This document shows positions 8,505-16,065 of a stretch of 36,150 nucleotides of DNA, piece after piece. Source of the DNA: Pseudomonadota bacterium (GTDB lineage Bacteria; Pseudomonadota; Gammaproteobacteria; Thiotrichales; Thiotrichaceae). Below the pieces are notes generated by a model, which saw nothing but the letters and a program-made list of their open reading frames with translations, searched no databases and was not told where the DNA came from. Position numbers and translations under genes: made by a program. Where the stretch lies: positions 1 through 36,150 of the forward strand of contig PDPH01000024.1 in assembly GCA_002747435.1 (NCBI GenBank). Reading direction: 5' to 3'. Every line of letters starts with the position of its first letter. Within the stretch, counting starts at the first letter, position 1.

Positions 8505-8543
8505 GCCGGAAATAGCCAAAAGCAGAGCACGTCCATCCATTCT

Positions 8544-9095
8544 CTAATGCTCTGCAAAGGCGCCGCGCAAATACTGAATCATGGATACTAATGTCAATAC
8601 CGTAGCCACTACCAGCGCCATCACGCCAATCTCACGCATAGGAATAAAACCAAACAAATGCTGGTTATATAACAAACAAATCAAGGCGATAATTTGCGCC
8701 GTTGTTTTAATCTTACCTATATAAGCCACCGCGACTTTACCGCGCTGTCCAATTTCAGCCATCCATTCGCGCAGCGCAGAAATCACTATTTCACGCCCAA
8801 TAATGACCATACCCGCCAGCGTAAACCAAAAGTCGCTTTCTCGCTCAACAATCAGCAACATTGCAGCAGCCACCATTAACTTATCGGCAACTGGATCAAG
8901 AAAAGCCCCAAAACGTGATTCCAAATTTAACTTGCGTGCATAATACCCATCTGCCCAGTCGGTTAAACCAGCCATGCCAAATACAAAAGCGGTTACAAAA
9001 GGCGCCCAAGCTGCATCAACATAAAACAAAATTATCATTAATGGAATAAAAGCGACTCTTAACCACGTCAACAGAATCGGCAGATTGAATGTCAT
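8544..9095 (-). CDS. pgsA: CDP-diacylglycerol--glycerol-3-phosphate 3-phosphatidyltransferase
   Basis: PgsA makes phosphatidylglycerophosphate from CDP-diacylglycerol and glycerol-3-phosphate, the committed step to phosphatidylglycerol and cardiolipin, at the inner membrane. The CDP-alcohol phosphotransferase signature is intact: DGYYAR, then G eight residues later, then DPVAD (DGxxAR-x8-GxxxDxxxD). Several hydrophobic helices surround it (N-terminal LLTWLRVAFIPLMIILFY; LVVATVLTLVSMIQYL near the end). I chose ATG 9095 (MTFNLPILLTWLR) because it gives 183 residues, close to E. coli PgsA, and has GGGGAAGGA about 8 bases upstream. An earlier ATG at 9125 would sit inside uvrC and lacks a ribosome site. 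It starts 4 bases after the uvrC stop, so the two are co-transcribed as in other gammaproteobacteria. Confidence 0.95.
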   Translation of the reverse strand: MTFNLPILLTWLRVAFIPLMIILFYVDAAWAPFVTAFVFGMAGLTDWADGYYARKLNLESRFGAFLDPVADKLMVAAAMLLIVERESDFWFTLAGMVIIGREIVISALREWMAEIGQRGKVAVAYIGKIKTTAQIIALICLLYNQHLFGFIPMREIGVMALVVATVLTLVSMIQYLRGAFAEH

Positions 9096-9099
9096 GAAC

Positions 9100-10932
9100 T
9101 TATCCTTCCCCGTTAAACTTATCATAGATTTTCTGTGCTAAGTTTGTGCTAATCCCTGGCACCTTAGCTAGCTCTTCGACACTGGCTCGCTTGATGGCAC
9201 GCAAACCACCAAACTGTTTCAATAATAACTGTCTGCGTTTACTGCCTAAACCTTCAATCGTTTCTAAAGGCGACTGGGTACGAGCCTTCTGGCGGCGAGC
9301 ACGATGTCCGGTAATGGCAAAACGATGTGCCTCATCACGTATCTGTTGAATCAAATGCAAGGCAGGCGAGTTTTCCGGTAAGAACAAAGCACGTGTATTT
9401 TGTTCCACTATCAAGGTTTCCAAACCGGGCTTGCGACCTTCACCTTTGGCGATGCCTACCACTTCAAGCCCTGAAATAGCCAGCTCCGACAATACATCCA
9501 ATGCTTGTGCAACTTGTCCTTTACCACCATCAATAAACAGAATATCAGGCCGCTTGCCCTCGTTTTCGCTCAGCCGACGGAAACGGCGCGTTAAAGCTTG
9601 CCGCATAGCCGCATAATCATCGCCCGGCTGAATGCCTTCAATATTGTAACGGCGGTATTCCGACTTAATCGCGCCTTCCAAACCAAAAACAACACATGAA
9701 GCCACACTTGCCTCGCCTTGGGTATGGCTAATATCAAAACATTCCATACGCGCAGGCAATCTTGGTAAAACCAGTACAGCTTGCAAATCAAGCAAGCGTT
9801 GCTGCATACCCGCTTTGGACAATAATTGCATTTGCAAAGCTTGCTCAGCATTGCGCAAGGCCATATCCAACCATTTACTACGTTCACCACGCTGCGGTTT
9901 GCGCATAGTTACCTTGCGTTTTTGCTTAAGTGTTAGCATTTCTTCTAATAGATCAGCATCATCAGGTAACACAGAGACCAAAATTTCACTCGGCACATCA
10001 TGATTTAAATAATACTGTGCTAAAAATGAACGAATCACTTCACTATTATCTACATCATCGCTTGGCAAAGTGGGGAAAAAATTACGATTACCCAGATTAT
10101 GACCATTGCGAATCGTAAACACTTGCACACTTGCCATACCCGAGGCACTGTGTAAAGCCACAATATCAACATTGCCATTGCCACCTGAGATGTATTGTTG
10201 CTGCGAGATATGGCGCAAACTTTCAATCAGATCACGGTATTCAGCGGCTTTTTCAAAATTCAACTGTTCCGCAGCACGCTCCATTTTCACTACCAATTCA
10301 CTAATTGCTTCCTGGGTACGTCCTTGGAGAAACTGTATCGCATGATGAATGCTCTGCGCATAATCCTCTTGGCTGATTAAACCGACGCAGGAACCACTGC
10401 AACGTTTGATCTGATACTCCAAACAAGGGCGCGAGCGATTGGCAAAATAGCTATCTTCACATTGGCGTGCTTTAAAAAGCTTTTTCATTAAGTGCAAGGT
10501 TTGACTGACTGCCCCAGCACTGGGATAAGGACCGAAATATTGACCGGGCAACTTACGTGAACCCCGATAAAACTGAATGCGTGGATAAGCCTGCTCGGTG
10601 GAAATATAAATATAGGGATAGCCCTTACCATCTTTCAGACGAATATTGTAACGTGGTGCATATTGCTTAATCAGATTGCTTTCCAGTAATAAGGCTTCAG
10701 CTTCTGTTGCAGTAAGGGTGATTTCTATCTTACAGATTTGCCGCACCATAGAAAAAATGCGCGAGTTAGCAATCGTGCCACGGAAATAGCTGGCAAGGCG
10801 ATTCCTTAAGTCCTTAGCCTTACCAATGTATAATATCTCACCGGCCTTGCCCAACATGCGATACACGCCAGGCTTATGTGGCACTGTCTTGAGAAAATCT
10901 TGGGAATCAAATAGCGGATCTGCTGCTTGCAT
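9100..10932 (-). CDS. uvrC: UvrABC nucleotide excision repair endonuclease subunit C
   Basis: UvrC makes the 3' and 5' incisions around UvrB-bound DNA lesions. Domains in order: an N-terminal GIY-YIG nuclease (GVYRML, ILYIGKAKDLRNR), four Cys in RQCEDSYFANRSRPC and IKRCSGSC that match the iron-sulfur ligands reported for UvrC, a UVR motif that binds UvrB (LNFEKAAEYRDLI), an RNase H-like nuclease (ECFDISHTQGE, FIDGGKGQ, HRFAITGHR), and a C-terminal helix-hairpin-helix pair (LETIEGLGSKRR, KVPGIS). ATG 10932 (MQAADPLF) gives 610 residues, the length of E. coli UvrC. A GTG at 10962 would add ten residues with no clear ribosome site. The downstream pgsA is four bases away. No lesion is visible. 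Confidence 0.97.
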   Translation of the reverse strand: MQAADPLFDSQDFLKTVPHKPGVYRMLGKAGEILYIGKAKDLRNRLASYFRGTIANSRIFSMVRQICKIEITLTATEAEALLLESNLIKQYAPRYNIRLKDGKGYPYIYISTEQAYPRIQFYRGSRKLPGQYFGPYPSAGAVSQTLHLMKKLFKARQCEDSYFANRSRPCLEYQIKRCSGSCVGLISQEDYAQSIHHAIQFLQGRTQEAISELVVKMERAAEQLNFEKAAEYRDLIESLRHISQQQYISGGNGNVDIVALHSASGMASVQVFTIRNGHNLGNRNFFPTLPSDDVDNSEVIRSFLAQYYLNHDVPSEILVSVLPDDADLLEEMLTLKQKRKVTMRKPQRGERSKWLDMALRNAEQALQMQLLSKAGMQQRLLDLQAVLVLPRLPARMECFDISHTQGEASVASCVVFGLEGAIKSEYRRYNIEGIQPGDDYAAMRQALTRRFRRLSENEGKRPDILFIDGGKGQVAQALDVLSELAISGLEVVGIAKGEGRKPGLETLIVEQNTRALFLPENSPALHLIQQIRDEAHRFAITGHRARRQKARTQSPLETIEGLGSKRRQLLLKQFGGLRAIKRASVEELAKVPGISTNLAQKIYDKFNGEG

Positions 10933-11087
10933 GCAGCCTATTTTGCCACAGGTGTTAAACACTTACACAATACCTTGACGCCTTGGCACTATTTTGGGCT
11001 TAACTAAGCCGGCTATAGCATAGAGACTTGCGGCTGTCTTTGTTATGATGAGCCTAAAGCTATACTGTATTATAACAATAGACTGAT

Positions 11088-11714
11088 ATGACAGCTAAAA
11101 CATTCAATTGTCCACAATGCGGTGATGCCTTGGCGCATCATTTCCGTTTCAGCAAGTTGGTAGTCTGCGATTCCTGCAACTCCACCCTGTTCCTAGAAGA
11201 TGAGCAAGTGCGCGCAGCAGGCAGCCATTCTGTACTGACTGAGCTTCCCAGCTTGATTCAACTGCACCAGCCATTTCAATACTTACAATATAGCTACTTA
11301 CCCGTTGGCCATATTCGCTATAGCTACCATTATGGCCTGTGGGATGAGTGGTGGGTAATAGACTCCAGCGGTCAGGGTATCTGGATAAGTGTAGATGAAG
11401 GTGATTTTGCTTTTGAGCATCGCCAAGCCATCAAACACAGCGCCAACAAGATTCCCAGTATCCAAAAGCTTAAACTGGAGCAATCATTGGAACTCTTCAA
11501 TCAAAAGTGGTGGGTAACCGAAAAAGGACTCGCCAAATGCGAGGGCTTTCGAGGTGAGCTACCCGAAATCATTGAATGGGGAGAACGTTTTGCTTATGCA
11601 CACTTATCTGGTGAGCATTCTGAACTGCTGACACTGGAATACCCATTGAATGGCAAAGTACAGGCTTATCTGGGCAAATGGGTAGATCCTTTTGAAATCA
11701 AGGTGGATACATGA
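11088..11714 (+). CDS. Zinc-ribbon DUF4178 protein (first copy)
   Basis: A 208-residue cytoplasmic protein with no signal peptide. The N-terminus is a zinc ribbon (C8-x2-C11 and C27-x2-C30) followed by a DUF4178-type beta-rich domain with the GLWDEWWVID and GIWISVDEGDF stretches. The molecular role of DUF4178 is unknown. The family is repeatedly found beside DUF350 membrane proteins and spermidine-synthase-like proteins, as here. Its stop overlaps the ATG of the second DUF4178 gene (ATGA at 11711-11714). It is the first gene of a five-gene + strand operon and is divergent from uvrC, with about 150 bases between them. I infer a zinc-stabilised adaptor in an envelope-linked complex, which is not shown by sequence. 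Confidence 0.82.
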   Translation: MTAKTFNCPQCGDALAHHFRFSKLVVCDSCNSTLFLEDEQVRAAGSHSVLTELPSLIQLHQPFQYLQYSYLPVGHIRYSYHYGLWDEWWVIDSSGQGIWISVDEGDFAFEHRQAIKHSANKIPSIQKLKLEQSLELFNQKWWVTEKGLAKCEGFRGELPEIIEWGERFAYAHLSGEHSELLTLEYPLNGKVQAYLGKWVDPFEIKVDT

Positions 11715-13003
11715 CAGCTAGCACAGTAACAGTACGCAGTATACGTTGTACGCACTGTGGTGCTCCGCTCAAGTTACATGGTGGTGGACACAAAATCCGC
11801 ACCTTAAATTGTAGCTACTGTGGTGCGATCATGGATGTGCGAGAAAACTATGCTTTGCTCGCCCGTTTTACTGAGCAACAACCTCCCTATTGTCCACCGT
11901 TTAAATTGGGTCAACAGGGCAAAATTAAAGGCATCGACTTTATTATTATTGGCATGGTAGCCTGGGAGGATAGTGATTATCCAGCGGATTATAACTGGGT
12001 CGATATGCTGCTATTTTCTAACACGCATGGCTATGCTTGGCTAACTTATAATCGCGGGCATTTATTATTCTCCCATCGCACCCGTAACTTGCCTGATTGC
12101 AATCTTTGGCAGTTGTCCCCGCGCACTAAATTTAAGGTAGGCTCTCAGCAATATCAAATGTATGAAAAATCCCGCGCACGTATTCATGCTGTCATTGGAG
12201 AATTAACTTGGTTCGCCCAAGTCGGTGACAGCATTGAAATGATCGAAGCAATAGCCCCCCCTTATTTTTTTGAGTTTAGCCGCAGTGAAACAGAAAGCGA
12301 GTATTACCAAGGTGAATACCTTGATGCCGCTAAGGTTCATCAAGACTTTGGACTTGAAGCGCCCAATCATAAACCTCAGAGCCAACACCCGGCACAACCT
12401 TATAAAAGTCGCTTCCTGCAACCACTCAGTCAGGCTGCTCGGCCTTTTGTTCTAGTCGCAGCCGTTATAGCCGCTATTATTTGGCTATTTTTCACAGGTT
12501 CACCCGTTTACCAAACTACTATCGGGGCAAATGAATTAAAAGAAGGCAAACGGACAGAACGTTTCCAGATTGATCACCCCAAACAACTGGTTGAATTGGA
12601 AATGAGCAGTAATCTAAGCAATGCTTGGTCTTATATCGAGGTTCAACTGATCCCAAACAATCAAAGCGAACCTCCTGTTTACAGCTTTGGTAAGAACATT
12701 TCTTTTTATGAAGGAAAGGATAGTGATGGCTACTGGACAGAAGGTAGCCGCACAGCAACAGCTCACTTCCTAGTGCCAGCAGCCGGACAGTATGTTCTAG
12801 GTATTCAGCAAGTCGAAGGTGGCATTCAGGACTCGACGATGCCACCCAATACTCAATTAACAATAAGTATTCGCCAAGCTTATGTCAGCCCTTTTTATTT
12901 CGTCATACTGCTCATAATAAGCCTGATAGCGTTACTGGCTGGCCCCTTTGCTAAGAGTATTTTTGAAGAGCGTCGCTGGCAGGCAGTCTTGGAGGATGAT
13001 TAA
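11711..13003 (+). CDS. Zinc-ribbon DUF4178 protein with two transmembrane segments (second copy)
   Basis: A 430-residue relative of the preceding gene. The zinc ribbon is at the N-terminus (CTHC at about 13-16, CSYC at about 34-37), followed by a DUF4178-like domain with DYNWVDMLLFSNTHGYAWLTY. Unlike copy one it has a transmembrane helix at about residues 245-263 (VLVAAVIAAIIWLFF), an extracytoplasmic beta-rich domain from about 265 to 390, and a second helix at about 395-415 (VILLIISLIALLAGPF). The zinc-ribbon part should be cytoplasmic and the middle domain periplasmic. It starts inside the stop of copy one, and its TAA shares its last A with the next start (TAATG). Function unknown. The tandem copies look like a soluble and a membrane-tethered version. 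Confidence 0.82.
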   Translation: MTASTVTVRSIRCTHCGAPLKLHGGGHKIRTLNCSYCGAIMDVRENYALLARFTEQQPPYCPPFKLGQQGKIKGIDFIIIGMVAWEDSDYPADYNWVDMLLFSNTHGYAWLTYNRGHLLFSHRTRNLPDCNLWQLSPRTKFKVGSQQYQMYEKSRARIHAVIGELTWFAQVGDSIEMIEAIAPPYFFEFSRSETESEYYQGEYLDAAKVHQDFGLEAPNHKPQSQHPAQPYKSRFLQPLSQAARPFVLVAAVIAAIIWLFFTGSPVYQTTIGANELKEGKRTERFQIDHPKQLVELEMSSNLSNAWSYIEVQLIPNNQSEPPVYSFGKNISFYEGKDSDGYWTEGSRTATAHFLVPAAGQYVLGIQQVEGGIQDSTMPPNTQLTISIRQAYVSPFYFVILLIISLIALLAGPFAKSIFEERRWQAVLEDD

Positions 13004-13161
13004 TGGTTCGTTGGATTATGTTAATTTTCTTTGCACTAACGGCTTCCGCCGCAGCTATGACTTATTACAATGTCGGCTTGCAAGAGACTTATTACGATAG
13101 TCCCAGTGTACGTAGTGGCAGCGCTGGTATCAGGAGTGGCGGCTACCACATGGGCAAGTAA
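13003..13161 (+). CDS. 52-residue membrane peptide of the DUF4178 operon
   Basis: The frame starts at ATG 13003, overlapping the preceding stop in TAATG, with GGAGG about 6 bases upstream. It encodes a short hydrophobic helix near the N-terminus (MLIFFALTASAAAM) followed by a Gly/Ser-rich hydrophilic tail with Tyr pairs (TYYNVG, ETYYDS, SGGYHMGK). It could be a single-pass membrane peptide or a short exported peptide, since ASAAA resembles a signal-peptidase site. I do not recognise a family. Position, ribosome site and overlap support translation, and tight coupling to the DUF4178 gene suggests a small subunit of the same complex. Confidence 0.65.
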   Translation: MVRWIMLIFFALTASAAAMTYYNVGLQETYYDSPSVRSGSAGIRSGGYHMGK

Positions 13162-13215
13162 GCCAAACCATTATAAGCGACTTATTCCACTTTATTTATT
13201 TCAAGGAGATTTTTT

Positions 13216-13434
13216 ATGTCAATGACTTACCTCGGCCTAGAACACTTGCTATCTAGTTTGGTCTACGGTGTATTAGGCTTTATATTATTCATGCTCTCTC
13301 TTTGGCTGATGGAACGCCTTACCCCCTTTTCATTAGAAAAGAAAATCACGGAAGAAGGTAATATCGCATCAGGGATTGTCGTCGGCGCGATTGTATTGTC
13401 TCTTGGTATTATTTATGCTGCTGCTATTCATTAA
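13216..13434 (+). CDS. DUF350 (YjfL-type) inner membrane protein
   Basis: A 72-residue protein with two transmembrane helices (about 10-32, SSLVYGVLGFILFMLSLWLM; about 50-70, GIVVGAIVLSLGIIYAAAI) joined by a loop with a LEKKITEEGNIA-type segment characteristic of DUF350. AAGGAG lies about 8 bases before ATG 13216, a strong ribosome site. Single-repeat DUF350 proteins of this size probably assemble as oligomers. In E. coli the homologue YjfL is encoded near a PspA-family protein and a glutathionylspermidine-synthase-like protein, which links the family to envelope stress and polyamine-type enzymes. Here it lies between the DUF4178 genes and a spermidine-synthase-like gene. Function is not established. 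Confidence 0.82.
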   Translation: MSMTYLGLEHLLSSLVYGVLGFILFMLSLWLMERLTPFSLEKKITEEGNIASGIVVGAIVLSLGIIYAAAIH

Positions 13435-13460
13435 AGCGCCCATCCATTAGACCTTAACTT

Positions 13461-14996
13461 GTGAAGCCTGACAAAAGTACTCAACAACAAGCAGCACTAT
13501 TGTTTGCCACATTTATTATTGCTATTTGTGGCTTGGTTTATGAATTGCTGGCAGGCACTTTATCCAGCTACTTGCTGGGTGACTCCATTTACCAGTTTTC
13601 GCTCGTCATCGGCTTATTCATGACTTCAATGGGAATAGGCTCTTGGCTATCGCGTTATATAGAAAAAGAATTGCCTGCCAGCTTTATCCGTCTGCAAATT
13701 CTAATTGGCTTTTTGGGCGGCTTAACAGCGCCTATACTCTTTTTCGCGTTTGCCATATTAGATAACTATACCCCTTTGCTGTTTTTGCTGGTCGCTTTGT
13801 TAGGAGCGATGCTGGGGATAGAAATACCGCTCATTTTACGTATCCTCAAAGAACATGCTTCGTTAAAGATTAATGTATCCAATGTATTTACTGCCGACTA
13901 CATTGGTGCATTGATAGCAGCCTTGCTATTCCCATTGGTCTTAGTACCACAACTAGGCTTACTACAAACGGGTTTTTTATTTGGTTTACTCAATGTCGCC
14001 ATTGGCATCTTAGCTATCTATGTCTTTAAAACTAAGCTACCAAACTTACGCTCCCTCAGCTTATTTGCAGCGAGTGCTGTTTTAAGCTTGCTAATAGGTT
14101 TTGTGTATGCGGGTCACTTTACCTCACAGATGGAAAGCCGTTTATATCAGGATGAAATCATTTATGCCAAGGACAGCCAAAGTCAACGCTTAGTGGTTAC
14201 CCGTCGCCGGCAACGTATTCGCTTTTATATTAATGGTGCTTTGCAGTTTGATAGTTACGACGAATACCGCTACCACGAATCTTTAGTTCACCCAGCACTC
14301 GGTTTATTACATCAAGTTGAACAAGTCTTGATCCTTGGGGGGGGTGATGGTCTAGCGGCGCGTGAATTATTGCGCGACAAACGTATCCAACAGATTACTT
14401 TGGTTGACCTTGATCCAGCCGTCACACAATTATTTCAAGCAAATCCTTTACTGCGCAAATTAAATCAAGACGCCTTACAAAATCCTAAGCTGAATATTGT
14501 CAATGCAGATGCCTGGAAGTTTTTGGAGCACAATACCAGTTTATTTGACCTCATCCTGATTGATTTGCCTGACCCCAATAATGTCAGCCTATCGCGCTTA
14601 TACAGCGATAGCTTTTATCAACTGGTAAAACAGCACACGTCGCAAGCAGGTATTATTGTCACTCAAGCAACCTCACCCTTGTATGCGCGCAAAGCATTTT
14701 GGTCAATTGACAAAACCTTGCAGCAAACTGCACAACAGGAACAATGGTTTACCCTACCTTATCACGCCTATATTCCCAGCTTCGGTGAATGGGGATTTGT
14801 CATGGCCTCACGACACAAATTGAATCCGCAAGCGATACAACTACATAATGAACACCAATTTCTTAGCCCAACGATGTTAACGCAATTATTCTATTTTTCT
14901 GCTGATATGCAGCGATTACCTGTCGAAATTAATCGGCTCAGCACACACCCCCTGCTAGAGTATTATGAAAAAGGCTGGGCTTATTGGTATCAATGA
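13461..14996 (+). CDS. Membrane-fused polyamine aminopropyltransferase-like (spermidine synthase fold) protein
   Basis: The N-terminal ~210 residues hold six or seven transmembrane helices (AALLFATFIIAICGLVYELL at the start, GFLFGLLNVAIGILAIYVF, LSLFAASAVLSLLIGFVY). The C-terminal part has the Rossmann fold of spermidine synthases: HPALGLL, the nucleotide motif ILGGGDGLAARELL at about 291-304, VDLDP, NADAWKFL and the catalytic-region LIDLPDPN. The family normally transfers an aminopropyl group from decarboxylated SAM to a polyamine. Membrane-fused members are poorly characterised, and no speD decarboxylase is in the window. Start is GTG 13461, 26 bases after the DUF350 stop, with a weak ribosome site, so reading from the same mRNA is likely. 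The substrate could be a polyamine, a lipid-linked amine or another SAM-dependent target. Confidence 0.85.
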   Translation: MKPDKSTQQQAALLFATFIIAICGLVYELLAGTLSSYLLGDSIYQFSLVIGLFMTSMGIGSWLSRYIEKELPASFIRLQILIGFLGGLTAPILFFAFAILDNYTPLLFLLVALLGAMLGIEIPLILRILKEHASLKINVSNVFTADYIGALIAALLFPLVLVPQLGLLQTGFLFGLLNVAIGILAIYVFKTKLPNLRSLSLFAASAVLSLLIGFVYAGHFTSQMESRLYQDEIIYAKDSQSQRLVVTRRRQRIRFYINGALQFDSYDEYRYHESLVHPALGLLHQVEQVLILGGGDGLAARELLRDKRIQQITLVDLDPAVTQLFQANPLLRKLNQDALQNPKLNIVNADAWKFLEHNTSLFDLILIDLPDPNNVSLSRLYSDSFYQLVKQHTSQAGIIVTQATSPLYARKAFWSIDKTLQQTAQQEQWFTLPYHAYIPSFGEWGFVMASRHKLNPQAIQLHNEHQFLSPTMLTQLFYFSADMQRLPVEINRLSTHPLLEYYEKGWAYWYQ

Positions 14997-15036
14997 AAAA
15001 ACAAATCTACACATTAAAGCATTATTAAACTTGACC

Positions 15037-15059
15037 CTCTCTTGTCTTTCAAAAGAGAG
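15037..15059. terminator. Bidirectional hairpin between convergent genes
   Basis: A 7-bp stem (CTCTCTT / AAGAGAG) with a 9-base loop sits between the aminopropyltransferase-like gene (+) and the SH3b gene (-). Its place between convergent stops suggests termination in both directions. No long T-run follows. Confidence 0.45.
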
Positions 15060-15074
15060 CCAAGTAAGTATTGA

Positions 15075-15572
15075 TTAGTGCTGCTTCACTAATACACGAT
15101 ACTTATTGGTAGGCTTAAACTTAGGCTGTACCGCCGCATCCATGTTTTCATAACGATAGGTATCACGCCAATGGTCTGTATTAACCTTAAGCACTGGCTT
15201 ACGGCTAGGCGCAGCAGCTACAGGGCGCGGTGCTGGAGCTGGTACTACAGCAGCAACCGGACGGGCTTGGGCAGGTGCTTTTATACGGGAAATAAATTTA
15301 CGGTGAACCCAGCCTGTTGTGCCTCCCCAGTTCACTTCTACCCACTTACCTTGCTCACGGCCTGTCGCCAAAATAGTACGGCCATTAAAAGGAATCGCCG
15401 AAACGCGGGGGTAATGAGTGCTAGGGCCAGAGCGAACGTTCAGCATATCCCGCTGAGCCACATTGACTACACGGAAAAAGTCACTTGGTGCAGCCTGCAC
15501 CGCAGATGCTCCCAAAGCAGAAAGTGCTAAAGCCAGCATCAATGGACGAAAAGTTTTAGTTGCGTTGTACAT
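15075..15572 (-). CDS. Secreted SH3b-domain protein
   Basis: This 165-residue protein has a Sec signal peptide of about 28 residues (LMLALALSALGASAVQAA). A bacterial SH3 domain at about 33-95 carries the usual LNVRSGPSTHYPRVSAI and GKWVEVNWGGTTGWVHRKF signatures. A Pro/Ala-rich linker (about 98-130) and a short basic/aromatic tail follow. Such domains bind cell-wall or protein ligands in the periplasm, often attached to peptidoglycan enzymes, but no catalytic domain is fused here. ATG 15572 follows a strong AGGAGGT ribosome site. It is a single gene with its own 5' region and faces the preceding operon convergently. Confidence 0.8.
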   Translation of the reverse strand: MYNATKTFRPLMLALALSALGASAVQAAPSDFFRVVNVAQRDMLNVRSGPSTHYPRVSAIPFNGRTILATGREQGKWVEVNWGGTTGWVHRKFISRIKAPAQARPVAAVVPAPAPRPVAAAPSRKPVLKVNTDHWRDTYRYENMDAAVQPKFKPTNKYRVLVKQH

Positions 15573-16065
15573 GTTCGAATACCTCCTGTAAAAATGTTAA
15601 GACCAAGCGATACGCTTAGATTCCGCCGCTCGGAAAAATCACTGTGGACGCTAAAAACACCATAAGCCTTTGCCATATTAGTTTCAAGCACAGCAATTGA
15701 CAGTATTTTTAGCAGAAAAATCCTTAAACTGCTCAAGCTTTTACACCACCATCGCTCAAAGCTGAAACTAGATTTGATCCATCTGATGGATTTTGATTGA
15801 CTGGATGTAAAGTGTGTCGTTAGTATCCCATAGTTAAATAGGCAGTAAAGACGCTATGAAAAGTTCATCATGCAGACCTTACTAGTCCCATGACTAAGTT
15901 ACGCGCGCCTACCAAGACGTTTAGCCAAGCAGCGGACAGACCTGTGACGATACGGTCGGAGTACACCCTGTTGTACTGGAGGCAACAAAAGCTGTTTCTG
16001 ATACTTTTTAAACAAAAACTGCTATCCTACAATCTACTTATTGCAACAACAGAAAATTATTCAAT
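15573..16065. other. 493-base intergenic region between divergent genes
   Basis: It must hold the promoters of the SH3b gene (-) and the DUF945 gene (+). Apart from the SH3b ribosome site I see only a small hairpin (AGTAC ... GTACT at about 15960-15977). No open frame has a ribosome site and a recognisable product, and I see no tRNA or insertion sequence. A small RNA cannot be excluded. Confidence 0.4.

Noticed and set aside
8446..8543. tRNA genes downstream of pgsA, as in E. coli
   Set aside because: No cloverleaf or T-loop signature (GTTCGAAT type) is seen. The stretch only holds a hairpin.
15539..15736. 65-residue - strand frame upstream of the SH3b gene
   Set aside because: It overlaps the SH3b signal peptide in another frame, has no ribosome site, and shows no family features.
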